A stretch of 64,000 nt of DNA from Ascarosepion bandense (GCA_037127315.1 JBBBDQ010001922.1:1984501-2048500); one strand, 5' to 3'; positions 31,640 to 41,941 are shown, numbered from the stretch's first letter. The notes: a model not told the origin generated them from the sequence alone. Program-made: numbers and translations.

Positions 31640-31855
31640 TCAAATCAGTCAATCAGTTAAGTGCCATCCGTGATACATGCTTTGGGTGATCATGTCTCGA
31701 AAGATTGGTTTCTATAGCCTTGGATGGCAACCAGTCTACCGCAGAAAGCAATGGCAAGCTACTATGGAATAATCTTCTGCTCAGTCAGTCATGTCTCTTT
31801 CGAGACATGATCGCCCAAACGTGTATCACGTATGACACGTAAACAGACTGAATAC
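31640..31855. mobile_element. fold-back SINE-A (inverted tail-tail pair)
   Basis: 31640-31692 is the SINE-A tail in minus orientation (AATCAGTTAAGTGCC ... GATCATGTCTCGAAAGA); at 31700 it switches to a plus-oriented body (CTATAGCCTTGGATGGCAAC) ending in the same tail at 31855. The two tails are inverted repeats. It abuts a mariner relic. Confidence 0.75.
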
Positions 31856-31857
31856 AC

Positions 31858-32170
31858 TGCAAATGGCGTGTGGCTGTTGCAGTGCTTACACCAAGCGTCT
31901 GAGACATTTTTATGACACTTTGACGTTAGTTTTGCTCAACAACTGCTTGCAATTGTTCGTTGTCAAGACAGCATCAACGTCCTCTACCTTCTTCATCTTT
32001 AAGGCTCTCATCAACAGAAGAAAATTTTTGGAAACACTTTCGTACTTTCCGATTAATTGTGGACCCCTCTCCCCATGCGCTGTTGATATCGGCAGTTTGG
32101 GATGAACTGTGCGTAAGTTTGTACTCATTCAAGAAAAATAAACGAAGATCATGTTTTGTCATGTTCATAA
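31858..32170 (-). pseudogene. mariner-family transposase relic (N-terminal)
   Basis: Minus sense reads HDLRLFFLNEYKLTHSSSQT, ADINSAWGEGSTINRKVRK and CFQKFSSVDESLKDEEGRGR (first helix-turn-helix and linker), then CCLDNEQLQAVVEQN, a stop, and RQSVIKMSQTLGVSTATAT (second helix-turn-helix). It is cut off at 31858 by the fold-back SINE. The catalytic domain is missing. Confidence 0.85.
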
Positions 32171-32280
32171 TTAAAGGATTCTATGCTTCAAAATTATTTC
32201 TGCCTGAAAATAAGTCAATAGTTACGAAAGAGCATACCTTATTATTATGTATTCCAAAATTCACCCAATATATACCGTGA

Positions 32281-32514
32281 ATACTACGCTAGAATAGATT
32301 TTCAAAATGCAACACTTCGGCGGGCATTATTTTTGTAACAACCTTTAAAAATACCAAGAATACATATTATAACAAAAAAAAACCAACAAAAAAACAATGT
32401 ATTTGTAGTTGAAGACATAGAATTGTATTTAAAATGTTTAGATCAACATCAGCAGCATATCACATACCCATACCGATGTGGAGATGCGGCTAAACAAAAT
32501 CAATCAACTAACCA
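32281..32514. other. no recognisable gene
   Basis: AT-rich anonymous sequence. Confidence 0.4.
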
Positions 32515-32715
32515 ACCACATCACGTTAAAGTAATGGTTCTAGGTCAATCACCGAAGTTAACCAACGTTGAACCTGGTCAATAACTAGATGGGTGACCGC
32601 TTGGAAATGCCGTGTGCTGTAAACATGGATGTGAGTGTGGTGTAATCGATAAAGGTTCAAAATGTACCAAATTCAAATTCCCATCGGGTTCGTTATATTT
32701 ACTTATTTACCTAAT
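32515..32715 (+). mobile_element. 5S rRNA-tRNA hybrid SINE, copy 1
   Basis: 32515-32623 aligns with most of 5S rRNA: CCACATCACGTTAAAGTAAT, ATCACCGAAGTTAACCAACG, GAACCTGGTCAATAACTAGA, TGGGTGACCGCTTGGAAAT and GTGTGCTGTAAA. Directly after it comes a SINE-A tRNA-like head (32626-32687: GATGTGAGTGTGGTGTAATC, B-box-like AAATTCAAATTCC) and GGTTCGTTATATTTACTTA. Stops before the SINE-A body. Confidence 0.8.
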
Positions 32716-32844
32716 AAAATTTTAATTAGTGATTACAAACAACAGAGAATCGTAAACACACCTTTTTTGTTTGAATGTAATCACTGGCTATATCATCATT
32801 TTGGCCAAAATATTCAATCGTTTTAACTCGCTCAGCATTATGAC

Positions 32845-32925
32845 AAGGCACTTGATCATTACGTGTTTATTATGACAAGGCACTTGATCATTACGTGTTT
32901 ATTATGACAAGGCACTTGATCTGCA
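32845..32925. repeat. 30-bp tandem repeat, three copies
   Basis: TTATGACAAGGCACTTGATC repeated three times at about 30-base steps, separated by ATTACGTGTT. Confidence 0.9.
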
Positions 32926-33244
32926 GTGCTACTTACTCGCTCTTTTATTATTTCAGATGACAAAAGTTGATGTTAAAAATAACCTTTTCTACCATTCTTT
33001 TAAAATTAGGATTTTTCTATAGTGAACAATTTTTAGTTCTAAAACTTTGCTTCTGACCATGTCGCAGATTTCACCTAAATTGTCACGATATTGATTCGAA
33101 ACACGAAGCGCGGTATTCATCTGAATACAAAAAAAGGAGAGAATTTTTGATGATTTTTTTCAAAATGTCACGTTTTTCTATTTTCTGTTAGACATTTACG
33201 TAGTCCATTTAATTGTTAGTCAACGTTTCTTATTTCGCCACGTG

Positions 33245-33843
33245 GGATGCGCGTTTGGGTGCAGTGGATATCGACTCGGAACGACAAATCGGTGTGCCGA
33301 GTTCGAATTCCAGTTGAATTCCTTGCATTCACTTCCACTCAAACACCCTTGGGAAAGGTAGTAGTCCGTCTCTTCCCTCCAGTCATGGGTCAAATAACAG
33401 GACAGATTGGATTTTATAGCCTTGGCTGGCAACCAGTCTACCGCAGAAAGTAATGGCAACCTACTGCGGGATAATCTTCCGCCCAGTCAGTTATGTCTCT
33501 TTCGAGACATGATCGACCAAGCGTGTATCATATATGGCACTTTACTGACTGACTGAATATAATAGCTGGACAAATAATTAAAGTTTGTACTGGGCATAAA
33601 GTGGGGGATCGGTTTTGTATTGTTATGAATTACTGCCTAAGGATATAATACATCTCTCTCCCTCTCTAGTTATTAGTCAAATAATATGACAGATTGGGTT
33701 CTATAGCCTTGGCTGGCAACCATTCTACCGCAGAAAGTAATGGCAACCTACTGCGGTATAATCTTCTGTCCAGTCAGTCATGTCTCTTTCGAGACATGAT
33801 CACCCAAAGCGTGTATCATGTATTGCACTTAACTGACTGATTA
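33245..33843 (+). mobile_element. dimeric SINE-A with linker
   Basis: Complete tRNA-like head (GCGTTTGGGTGCAGTGGATA; GAGTTCGAATTCC), first body to GACTGACTGAATATAATAG (33565), linker with one arm of hairpin P (GCATAAAGTGGGGGATCGGT; the other arm is decayed), then a second body 33660-33843 beginning CCCTCTCTAGTTATTAGTC without a head. Confidence 0.85.
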
Positions 33844-34257
33844 TGAATTAGCCATTTCACCAATGTTCATCCTAAGCATGATGATGCACTAAATCCGACA
33901 GCTAGATCTCTGATCAGGTCTTTTAAAGTTATGAAAAGTGTTGAACCATATCTTAACTGATGTTTTTCTCATATCTACTTTGGGGTGGTAGCATATGTTA
34001 GGATCCCAGTTAAGGTCAAATTCAAAAACAAAAATCAACAGTACAATTTTATATTTGGTTGGTTGTTTTGTTTTTATGGCATATTAACCTCGGCGGGTCA
34101 TTTATTGCCAACTAAATTTTATTTATTTATTACTGGTAAAACCTTTTTTTTTTTTTTCAAAAATTAATTGTTGTTTTTATATAAGTTTTGCGTCTAGTAA
34201 TACTTTTTTTTATTTTCGAGTATCACAATTCACTGGGTTATTTTTTAAGGGCAGGTT
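33844..34257. other. no recognisable gene
   Basis: AT-rich. 34060-34110 resembles the 118-bp repeat at 27.3-27.7 kb. Confidence 0.45.
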
Positions 34258-34521
34258 CCCCAAGTCTTACGCTGCTATTTAATCCATAACTGGAGGGAAG
34301 GGACGATTAATACCTTTCCCAAGGGTACCAGTGCTTAACTGAATGCAGGGTATTCAACTGGAATTCGAACTCGGCTCACGGATTTCTCTTTCCGAGCCGA
34401 TATCCACTACACCACAACGCACATCCTGGTATTCCCAAGCGGTCACCCATCTAAGTACTGACCAGGCTCAACTTCGGTGATCGAGAGAGAACCGGTGTAT
34501 TCAACGTGATATGGCCGTAAG
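34258..34521 (-). mobile_element. 5S rRNA-tRNA hybrid SINE, copy 2 (best preserved)
   Basis: Minus sense starts with near-complete 5S rRNA (34521-34425): TTACGGCCATATCACGTTGA, ATACACCGG, GATCACCGAAGTTGAGCCTG, GTCAGTACTTAGATGGGTGA and CCGCTTGGGAATACCAG, missing about 12 internal bases. It runs straight into the SINE-A tRNA head (GGATGTGCGTTGTGGTGTAG ... GAGTTCGAATTCC) and part of the body (GGTATTAATCGTCCCTTCC). Two RNA polymerase III promoter types in series. Confidence 0.85.
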
Positions 34522-35013
34522 CACAATTTTATAATAAAATGACCAATAATACATTTTTATGGCAAGATGACAATCAGTGCAACACTGAAATAAATATAAA
34601 AATACATTTTTATAGTAAAATTACCAATAATACATCTTATGGTCTCCAAAATATAGTATGTAGAGGGCTATGATCGTCTATGTCCTGAAGGAACAAAGCA
34701 CATAAAAAGAATTATGCGTGTTGTGACAAACGTGCACGATAGAGATCTGCGGAAAGGTGGTGAAAGAATCCGTCACTAGCAGGAAATATGACAACGATAA
34801 AGTGTTTCAGATGATCCGGACCAAGATTTGTGCTAGTTGCAACTGTCAGGACAGACGCCAATTTCATTAGGAGCCCTTGCGAACTGCAAAAGAACAATCA
34901 AATACCTTAAATAAATAACTTATTTTTCATTCAGATGAAGTACGGATGATTAAAAATTTTCCGTGGGTTTGTCGATCTTCAAATTGTAATTTTCTCCATA
35001 CATGGTCTTAGTG
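34522..35013. other. anonymous stretch with an RTE tail
   Basis: 34655-34712 (GGCTATGATCGTCTATGTCC, TGAAGGAACAAAGCAC) is the RTE-like LINE terminus in plus orientation. The rest has no gene I can recognise. Confidence 0.55.
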
Positions 35014-35105
35014 ACATCAAAACGACCCCAAGGCGAGTGTTTCCAAAATGGAGGATGGGACATCAAAACGACCCCAAGGCCAGTGTTTCCAAAATGGAGG
35101 ATGGA
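35014..35105. repeat. 46-bp tandem duplication
   Basis: GACATCAAAACGACCCCAAG ... CCAAAATGGAGGATGG occurs twice with one or two differences. Confidence 0.9.
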
Positions 35106-35306
35106 TTTACTATAATATTGTATGAGAAACTGAGCCTCCTCCTAAAAATCTTAAATAATGATTTTTTACCAATTTTTTTTTTTTTGATAATCGAAAAGTT
35201 CAGGGTTTAATCGATAATATTGCACTGAAAAAGTAAAAAAATAAATTATAATCAGCATATTTATAGATGGTGGTAATGTCTACAGTTTTAGAGTTCCCTG
35301 TAAACA

Positions 35307-35568
35307 CAGAGAGGCGTTGTGGTGTAACAGATAACGACTCGGAATGTGAAGTCGGAAAGCAGAATTGGAATTCACGAATTCGTTTCATGCACAAATACTC
35401 TTCGAAAAGGCATTAATCCATCTCTTCTTTCTCTATCTATGGCAAGCAAGGTTTTATAGGCTTGTTTGGCAACCTGTCTACCGCAGAAAGTAATGGCAAA
35501 CTACAGCGGGAAAACCATCTGCCTAGTTAGATCGAAAGAGACGATCACCCAAGCGTCTATGACGTAGA
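35307..35568 (+). mobile_element. diverged SINE-A
   Basis: GTTGTGGTGTAACAGATAAC, GGAATTCACGAATTCGTTTC, TCTACCGCAGAAAGTAATGG and GATCACCCAAGCGTCTATGA follow SINE-A in order with many substitutions; older than most copies here. Confidence 0.75.
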
Positions 35569-36040
35569 CCCAGAGAGGCTATCTTACGGCGGCGGGAAAG
35601 TGACTGAAGCCGAGCTACCAAATCAGGACCGATAATATTGCTGATTCCTTTATTGGAGATCAAGGTAAATGAAAATTAAGTCTTGTTTATTTGTTGTTTT
35701 TTGTTAAAGCTTGACATCTATTTTATAATTGCTTCTTATTCATTTCACCCTAAGAAAGGCAGAAAATTCACTGAAAAAAAAAGCGATTAAATGGTGTGGA
35801 AGAATTAGGAAGAGAATCATTATTAATGCGCGCGGAGGAAAAAGAGTCATCAGGCGGAGAGTAGATAGCGATTTACATTGCATTTAACTTTATGAAGATT
35901 ACAGTTGGTTGATAGGAAGGAGCCGGAAGGGAGTTCCACGGGCGAGAAGTCCGAGAGAAGAAACAGCTAGCATAGAACTTGCGGTTGCGTTTAGATAGTT
36001 TAGCTGTAAATTGATAAAACCTCGTCGCCGCTCTCGTACA
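35569..36040 (-). pseudogene. LINE-J-related 3' fragment, rearranged
   Basis: 35569-35670 (GCGGCGGGAAAGTGACTGAA, CCGAGCTACCAAATCAGGAC) and 35740-36040 (TTCACCCTAAGAAAGGC; GGAAGGGAGTTCCACGGGCG) are minus-strand LINE pieces. The tail lies downstream of the coding scrap in the wrong order on this strand, so two fragments are joined. Codons are degraded. Confidence 0.65.
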
Positions 36041-36041
36041 T

Positions 36042-36052
36042 TATTATTATTA

Positions 36053-36092
<40 letters not shown>
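36042..36092. repeat. (ATT)n microsatellite
   Basis: About 50 bases of ATT triplets with one interruption. Confidence 0.95.
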
Positions 36093-36096
<4 letters not shown>

Positions 36097-36375
36097 CTTT
36101 TTTACTTTTAACTTTTACTAGCTTTTCTTCACATCTTTTTCGGATCACTACCTACAGAAGCGAGTAGTTAGTTGTTGTTTCTGTTTAGTGTTATATTAAC
36201 ACGTCTATGGATTATTAAATGTCGAAATATTTTGTACACAACTTTATGGCTACAACTCCCTAACAAATATGCTCGTTAACAAATATGCTCTCTAAAAAAT
36301 ATGTTTCCTAACAAATATACTCCCTATATATATATATATATATATATATAAGTAATTTTGATAAGTTTGTCAATA

Positions 36376-36926
36376 TACAGTACTGTGCAAAAGTATTCGG
36401 ACAAGAACTATTTTATCTTTTATGAGGCATATTGACAGCAAATAAACAATTTAATTAAAGTTATTTTATTTGATTCACTCAACAAATGCTCTAACAAGAA
36501 AAATACTTGTTACAAAATAAATTTAATATTTACTATAATAGCCTTTTGCTTTGATCACAGCCTTCATTCTGTCGGGCATTGGCATCACAAGCTTCTTCAA
36601 TGTATCTAATGGTATCTCCTGCCAAGCAGCTTTTATTTGTTCCCAAAGTGTGTCTTGCGAAGTAACATTAGATTTATCAATTCGAGAGGGATGAATAAGA
36701 AAAAAGTTAGTCATATCCAAGGATAACAGAATAATGAGTAGTTTCAAAATAACTTGTTTAATAGAAAATAGAAAAAATTAAATATATCTTTTTTTAAATA
36801 CATTTTTCTATTTAGTTTTAAATAATCAATATTTATTAGTAATTTACTTGGCTTTTCACACTTTGTTTGAATTTCAGTGAGATTTTCAGGAAAATTACCC
36901 CTGTCCTAATACATTTGCACACTACC
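36376..36926 (-). mobile_element. Tc1-like transposon relic, internally deleted
   Basis: Left end CAGTACTGTGCAAAAGTATT at 36378 and right end CCTAATACATTTGCACACTA at 36905-36924 are inverted repeats of Tc1 style. It holds only the 3' part of a transposase. About 550 bases against the usual 1.3-1.6 kb for full Tc1 elements. Confidence 0.8.
36523..36747 (-). pseudogene. Tc1-like transposase C-terminal fragment
   Basis: Frame of 74 codons. Residues about 33-74 read DTLWEQIKAAWQEIPLDTLK, KLVMPMPDRMKAVIKAKGYY and SKY, the end of Tc1 transposases (LW..I..AW..IP....L...MP.R...VI.AKG..TKY). The DDE catalytic residues lie upstream in the family and are absent. The first 30 residues do not match and come from the deletion junction. 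Confidence 0.85.
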
Positions 36927-37030
36927 GGTAGTGTGCAAAAGTGTTAGGAAATGGGTGATTTTAAACTTTATTTTGATGCTTTATGAAAAATAAAATAGCT
37001 CTTGTCCTAATACTTTTGCACAGTACTGTA
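36924..37030. mobile_element. about 105-bp MITE abutting the Tc1 relic
   Basis: Ends TAGTGTGCAAAAGTGTTAGG and CCTAATACTTTTGCACAGTA are inverted repeats like those of the Tc1 relic. The two elements meet at a perfect palindrome ACTACCGGTAGT (36921-36932). Confidence 0.75.
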
Positions 37031-38494
37031 TGTGTGTGTGTTTATGTGTGCGTGCATGCGCGTATTTATAAAAATTTTCTACTAAGAAAATTGTTGTTCA
37101 ACTCGGTATTTAGTTTATTTTAATTACTTTTTTAAAAAAATTAAAGCGAAGAAACTTTATGAAATAAAACGTGTCTTAGTTTTCTCCTACCAGTGGTGAT
37201 GTTCGATTTTCTATGCTTTTTAAATTAATTTTTTGTTTTCGCATTTTTTTCTTCTCTCTCTTTTCTTTATTAATGACTCTGTTATGTCTGACTTTTAAGA
37301 CCGGCCAATACTTATGCCTGCTTATTTGTTTCCAAGTGGAGAACACGTTAGTGAGTCTTGTATGAATCCTTAGAAAAAAAGCCTCTCGTAAGAAATTCCT
37401 CCTAAAATAATATTTGCTTCGCCAAGCGTTAAGCATTTAGAGTAGCGATGAAGTTCACAGCTAACCTGAGGATATATCATTTCTTAATTTATTTTCTGTT
37501 TATTCTCCTCACGTTAGCAAAAAACAAAAATGAAAACAAAAAAAAACCAGTTAAAACAAATGAATAAAAAAACACAACACGTTTTTTACCCTACAGGTGT
37601 TACGTTGGAGTAGGGAGGTTAGCGCCGCCTGTCGACTGAATATGCCTCAATACACAAAAGGGTGATAATCAAAATGATTACAAATCCTGATTATTATCTA
37701 GGACAAGTAGGTCTCTTCAGTAAGCACAGCATTAGTGAAACTCATCACCCGCTTTTAATAAGTAAGGTAATAACGTTTGGCTTTGTTTTACGGGAAGTCA
37801 GAAACATAAACGAAAACAAGATGGAGTCTGGTATTTATGTAATGAGAGCTCATTGACTTTTATGAGTTTTCAGAGATAAAATAATCTTATCAACTGTACC
37901 AAACTACTAATATTATTTCTTATCATTTTGCTTATGCAGGAGAATGTCTACTTAGTGCCGGAGAGAGATGTCTACATGGTGGCTAAGCTAGGAACCATGT
38001 TGGTTGATGTTCGATTCCAAAGTAAAGGCCAGAATGTTGAAAATGAATTTTAAAACAATTTGGAAAATCTTTCTGCGTACTAAATTCAATTTCTCTCTAA
38101 GAAACTTTGTATTAGCTTCGCATTAATGGCTTAAGAACTCCCAGACTGGTTGCCAACCAAGGCTAGAGACTTGATTGGCAACCAGTCTAGAAAAACAAAA
38201 AGAATTTATGGCGAGGCATAATCGTCTACTTCATTAATGTTTATTGCCACTTTAAAAAGAGGAAGTGCATTTTAATGAAACAAAATAGTCTTCTCCACTT
38301 GTAGGCGACATTATGCCCGATTATGGTAAATTTAACATTTCAAGAGAGAAATAGCCTGTGTCAATTATATAAAGTGTACATGTTTTGTAGTCATGTACCC
38401 GTATATACGATGGTGGATCTAGTTGTTAGGCACTTGAGTACATTTCAACACCGCAAATAGGGGAGGCTGATTTTTCCCTTTTTATATTACTAGA
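37031..38494. other. mostly anonymous stretch
   Basis: (GT)-rich tract at 37030-37058. An 86-codon minus frame (37436-37176) is basic and motif-free. 38143-38194 holds a small fold-back of SINE-A sequence (ACTGGTTGCCAACCAAGGC / TTGGCAACCAGTCTAG). 37970-38020 has a weak tRNA-like head. No gene is supported. Confidence 0.5.
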
Positions 38495-38720
38495 TGAACC
38501 CTTGTTCTATTTTGATAATTTCTTCTATCGCGTGTCTCGCTTGTGGAACTCTCTTCCGACTGTCAGTAACGATCTGCACAATTTTTAATACGACATCTAT
38601 CGTCAAATTCTGTCTCCTCGAAATCTGTTCTTTTATTGTTCTTTCCGTTTCACCTTTACACTCTGTAGTTCATTAGGTCTTAGTGGATTTTACCACTTGT
38701 CTTTGAGTAAAAGGTTTATA
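38495..38720 (+). pseudogene. fragment of another LINE tail
   Basis: Plus sense reads FFYRVSRLWNSLPTVSNDLH, the SRLWNSLP block of jockey/CR1-type LINEs, followed by a diverged C-terminus and a tail unlike LINE-J. A second, poorly represented LINE family. Confidence 0.6.
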
Positions 38721-39029
38721 AAGAGATATCTTCATTTGGTAGCTATCAGCTTCAAATTAGCTACCCGACCGTGGGTCATCGCTAAACGATGGCCCACGGT
38801 AGCAAATTTCCCAAAACACTTTTGAGTCGTTAGATTTTTCACATCACCTTCTTCATAATTTATCTAAAACATTTCATATATCACCATTAATTATTCTAAA
38901 CAAAATAAATATTTTGCTGAGAAAACTTTTCTATTAACCCATTACTGAACACCGTAAAATCTGTTATAAAAATTAAAATAAACGTCTGGTATTTTGGTTT
39001 TTAAAATAATTTCTATAGACTGTCATACT

Positions 39030-40530
39030 ATCATACGAACTCGGGGGTCCCTCAAGGCTCTATTTTACGCCTCTATTCTACGCCTCTATTTACTCGGGAG
39101 TCCCTCAAGGCTCTATTTTACGCCTCTATTCTACGCCTCTATTTACTCGGGGCTCCCTCAAGGCTCTATTTTACGCCTCTATTCTACGCCTCTATTTACT
39201 CGGGGCTCCCTCAAGGCTCTATTTTACGCCTCTATTCTACGCCTCTATTTACTCGGGGCTCCCTCAAGGCTCTATTTTACGCCTCTATTCTACGCCTCTA
39301 TTCTACGCCTCTATTTACTCGGGGCTCCCTCAAGGCTCTATTTTACGCCTCTATTCTACGCCTCTATTTACTCGGGGGTCCCCGAAGGCTCTATTTTACG
39401 CCTCTATTCTACGCCTCTATTTACTCGGGGCTCCCTCAAGGCTCTATTCTACGCGTTTTCTGATCTTCATAAAAGATCTCTCCAATGTAATCAGATCCTA
39501 TGCTAATGACACAACCATTTACTTCCGCCTCGATAAGGAATCTTCCGAGGCTGACAAAGAAAACTTTACTGCTTATCTTAAAAAGAAACTTCAATCTGTG
39601 GTGGACTGGGGTAAGAAATGGCTCGTAAATTTTAAAGCTTCCAAAACGAAGCTGCTATCCTTTAACCACTATAGACAACCGCTCCTACTCACCACCAGCA
39701 TGGATCAGGCTAGTCTCTATCATCCGACCTCAAATAGAATGACTATATTGAATTCACAGCTAAATCTGCTGCTACGAACGTTGGTTCACGGTGTAGGGCC
39801 AGAAAGTGTTCTCGTCTGAATCCAACTTGCACATATATGTTTACCATCGGTGCATTGAATACTGCTGTTACGTCTGGTCGGGTGCCCCTGCTATTCATAC
39901 CGGGGTTCTTGACAAAATCTAACGGAGAATCTGCAACATAATTGATCTCGATCTGGTAGCTCAACTCCAGTCACTTTCGCACCGACGTAATGTGACTTCC
40001 CTCGCTCTCTTGTATAAATACTTTCACGGCTTCTGCTTTGATGAGCTTAGCTCCCTGGTGCTCCCTTTGCATGAATTTAATCGAGCTACTAGAATAGCGA
40101 CTAGGTCCCACTCTTTTACATTGAAGCCGATCAAATATAACCTCAACTCCTAAGCTTTTTTCCTCGCACTTCCCGCCTGTTGAATTCCCTTCCGTATACT
40201 TGCTTCCCCTGAAAGCTACAATCTCGAGGAATTTAAATGCAATGTCAATTGCCATCTCTTATCTCCTTGACTCACATCATTTTCATTGTGACATGTTCCT
40301 CCTTTCCACTTTACTCTCATGCAGTTCCATCTCACTAACCAGCATCATCTCTCTCTCTTATGTTCCTTTCTCCGTCAACTCTACTCTCATCCGTATTCTC
40401 ATCCTTTTCTTACCCACTTCCTGACACCCCCTATAACTTGTCACTCTTTTTCATAACTTTCCTCCCATGTAATCTCCTGTAAAACTGTAGCAGTAAAATG
40501 CCTTGCTTGGGACGATATGATTATAAAAAT
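39030..40530 (+). pseudogene. LINE-J ORF2, longest copy, with expanded RT motif and YAND
   Basis: Begins at the RT motif G-V-P-Q-G-S-I-L, which is expanded into a minisatellite (39039-39450). Then FLIFIKDLSNVIRSYANDTT: the catalytic YADD is YAND (AAT at 39505-39507), which would remove a metal-binding Asp. Next come KKLQSVVDWGKKWLVNFKAS, KTKLLSFNHYRQPLL, MDQAS, the post-RT part in shifted frames, and the 3' UTR ending TTGCTTGGGACGATATGATT. Dead by expansion, catalytic change and frameshifts. Confidence 0.85.
39039..39450 (+). repeat. 53-bp minisatellite grown from the LINE RT motif
   Basis: ACTCGG starts recur at 39039, 39092, 39145, 39198, 39251, 39317, 39370 and 39423: steps of 53 bases, one of 66 (an extra 13-base TCTATTCTACGCC). 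Because 53 is not a multiple of three, the frame rotates through three readings, all open, giving a 170-codon frame (38994-39506) of RGSLKALFYASILRLYL, GAPSRLYFTPLFYASI and GVPEGSILRLYSTPLF blocks. Confidence 0.95.
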
Positions 40531-40890
40531 AAAACAAAATTCTATACTATTATAATGTGGATATAAACTGGGGGTTCAATTCTACATTACAATCAATATA
40601 TAAAATGAACCCTCACTTTATGACCACATTCATCCTTCTCTTACCCACTACGTGACACCCCCTATAACCTGTCACCTTTTCTCATAACTTTCCTATGTAA
40701 CCCTCTGCACAACAGTGGCAGTAAAATTCTTTGTTTGGTGCTATATGATTATAAAAAAAAGTTCTCTTCACACTTTCTTTATCAATACTCTGACACCCCC
40801 GTAACTTGTTTCTCTTTATTATCATTCACCTCTTAATTAACCCCCTGCGCACCAGTGGCAGTTGTGCCTTGCTTAGAGGGAAATGATTAA
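40531..40890 (+). repeat. two extra LINE-J 3' tails after the main terminus
   Basis: After the first terminus (40500-40530) the tail is repeated at about 40630-40760 (ACACCCCCTATAACCTGTCA ... TTTGTTTGGTGCTATATGAT) and 40765-40890 (CACCAGTGGCAGTTGTGCC ... AATGATTAAAAAAAG). Hairpin P lies between tails 1 and 2. Confidence 0.8.
40554..40629. mobile_element. hairpin P between LINE tails
   Basis: TAATGTGGATATAAACTGGG ... TGAACCCTCACTTTATGACC plus ACATT: imperfect inverted repeat of about 28 bases per arm. Confidence 0.7.
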
Positions 40891-41184
40891 AAAAAGAACA
40901 TAAATATATTAAAAAATCTATATTAATTCTTCTGCTTTTACGTATCGTAAAATGGGTGATGATGGTTTTCCAAAACTTTCTCTTGTAGCCCTGAGTTGTT
41001 TCCCCTCCTTTGATACCTCCACCCCGTTCTTTATAAAAACGGAATTTCTGCGTGTATATCATCCATTCACACAAGCCCGTCAGCTAAGTCACTCGTTGAC
41101 TTCCACTATTCGACTACCATCATTATTCCCCGTGAGGGTTAAGTTTTATAAGCTTTCTTTCCTCAGTATGGCAAGACTCTAAAG
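40891..41184. other. no recognisable gene
   Basis: Frames of 76 and 82 codons on opposite strands overlap over 40952-41074; neither has a motif. Confidence 0.4.
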
Positions 41185-41330
41185 GTAGCTCAGATGTGGT
41201 ACAAGACCAAACGTATGTGGTACTCAGTGAGGTTCGATGTCGGTATTCAGTCACAAATGATCTAGCTAGCACGACAAGCTCGTTAACTGTTACACCACGT
41301 CGAATTGCCTCTTTTCGCAACATGGTGATT
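41185..41330 (-). mobile_element. SINE-C (tRNA-derived), diverged
   Basis: Minus sense: GACGTGGTGTAACAGTTAAC (A box) and a decayed B box, then AGTACCACATACG and a terminus near AGAGTCTTGCCATACTGAGG. Related to 42425-42560. Confidence 0.6.
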
Positions 41331-41643
41331 TTATAAGCGCAGTTTAAATGTGCTAGGCGTTAAAAATATCATACGCATTTGGCCTTAAAAAAATAGAGTT
41401 GGTACTAGGCGTGAAAACAGAATTGTTACTAGGCGTTAAAAATAGATTTGGTATGAGACATTAGGAAATAGAATTCGTATTAAGGATTCAAAGATAAAGT
41501 TGGTACTTTAAAAATAAAATTGTATAAGGCCATGAGAAAAAGAATTAATACGAGGAGTTAACAATAGAATTGGTACTAGGCATTAAAAAATCGGTACTAA
41601 GTATTAAAATAGAATTAATACGAGGTGTTAACAATAGAATTGG

Positions 41644-41941
41644 TCAGTCAGTTAAGTACCATGCGCGATACACGCTTTGGGCGATCATGTCTTCAAAGAG
41701 ACATGACTGACTGGGCAGAACATTATCCCGCAGTAGGTTGCCATTGCTTTCTGCGGTAGACTGGTTGCCGACCAAGGCTATAGAACCCAATCTGTCCTGT
41801 TATTTAACCCATAACTGGAAGGAAGAGATGGATTAATACCTTTCCCAAGGGTATTTGCGCGTAAGTGAATGCGAGGAATTCAACTGGAATTCGAACTCGG
41901 TTCCCCGATTTCTCATTCCGAGCCGATATCCACTGCGCCAC
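41644..41941 (-). mobile_element. SINE-A inserted in the 25-bp array, with target-site duplication
   Basis: Flanked by AGAATTGG on both sides (41636-41643 and 41942-41949), a direct repeat of the target. Tail TCAGTCAGTTAAGTACC at left; tRNA-like head at right with B-box complement GGAATTCGAACTCGG and A-box GATATCCACTGCGCCACA. (Part of the duplication may be array sequence, since GAATTGG is in the unit.). Confidence 0.85.

Noticed and set aside
32515..32623. A genuine 5S rRNA gene
   Set aside because: Many substitutions, no T-run terminator at the 3' end, and direct fusion to a SINE head. The same fusion occurs at two other loci.
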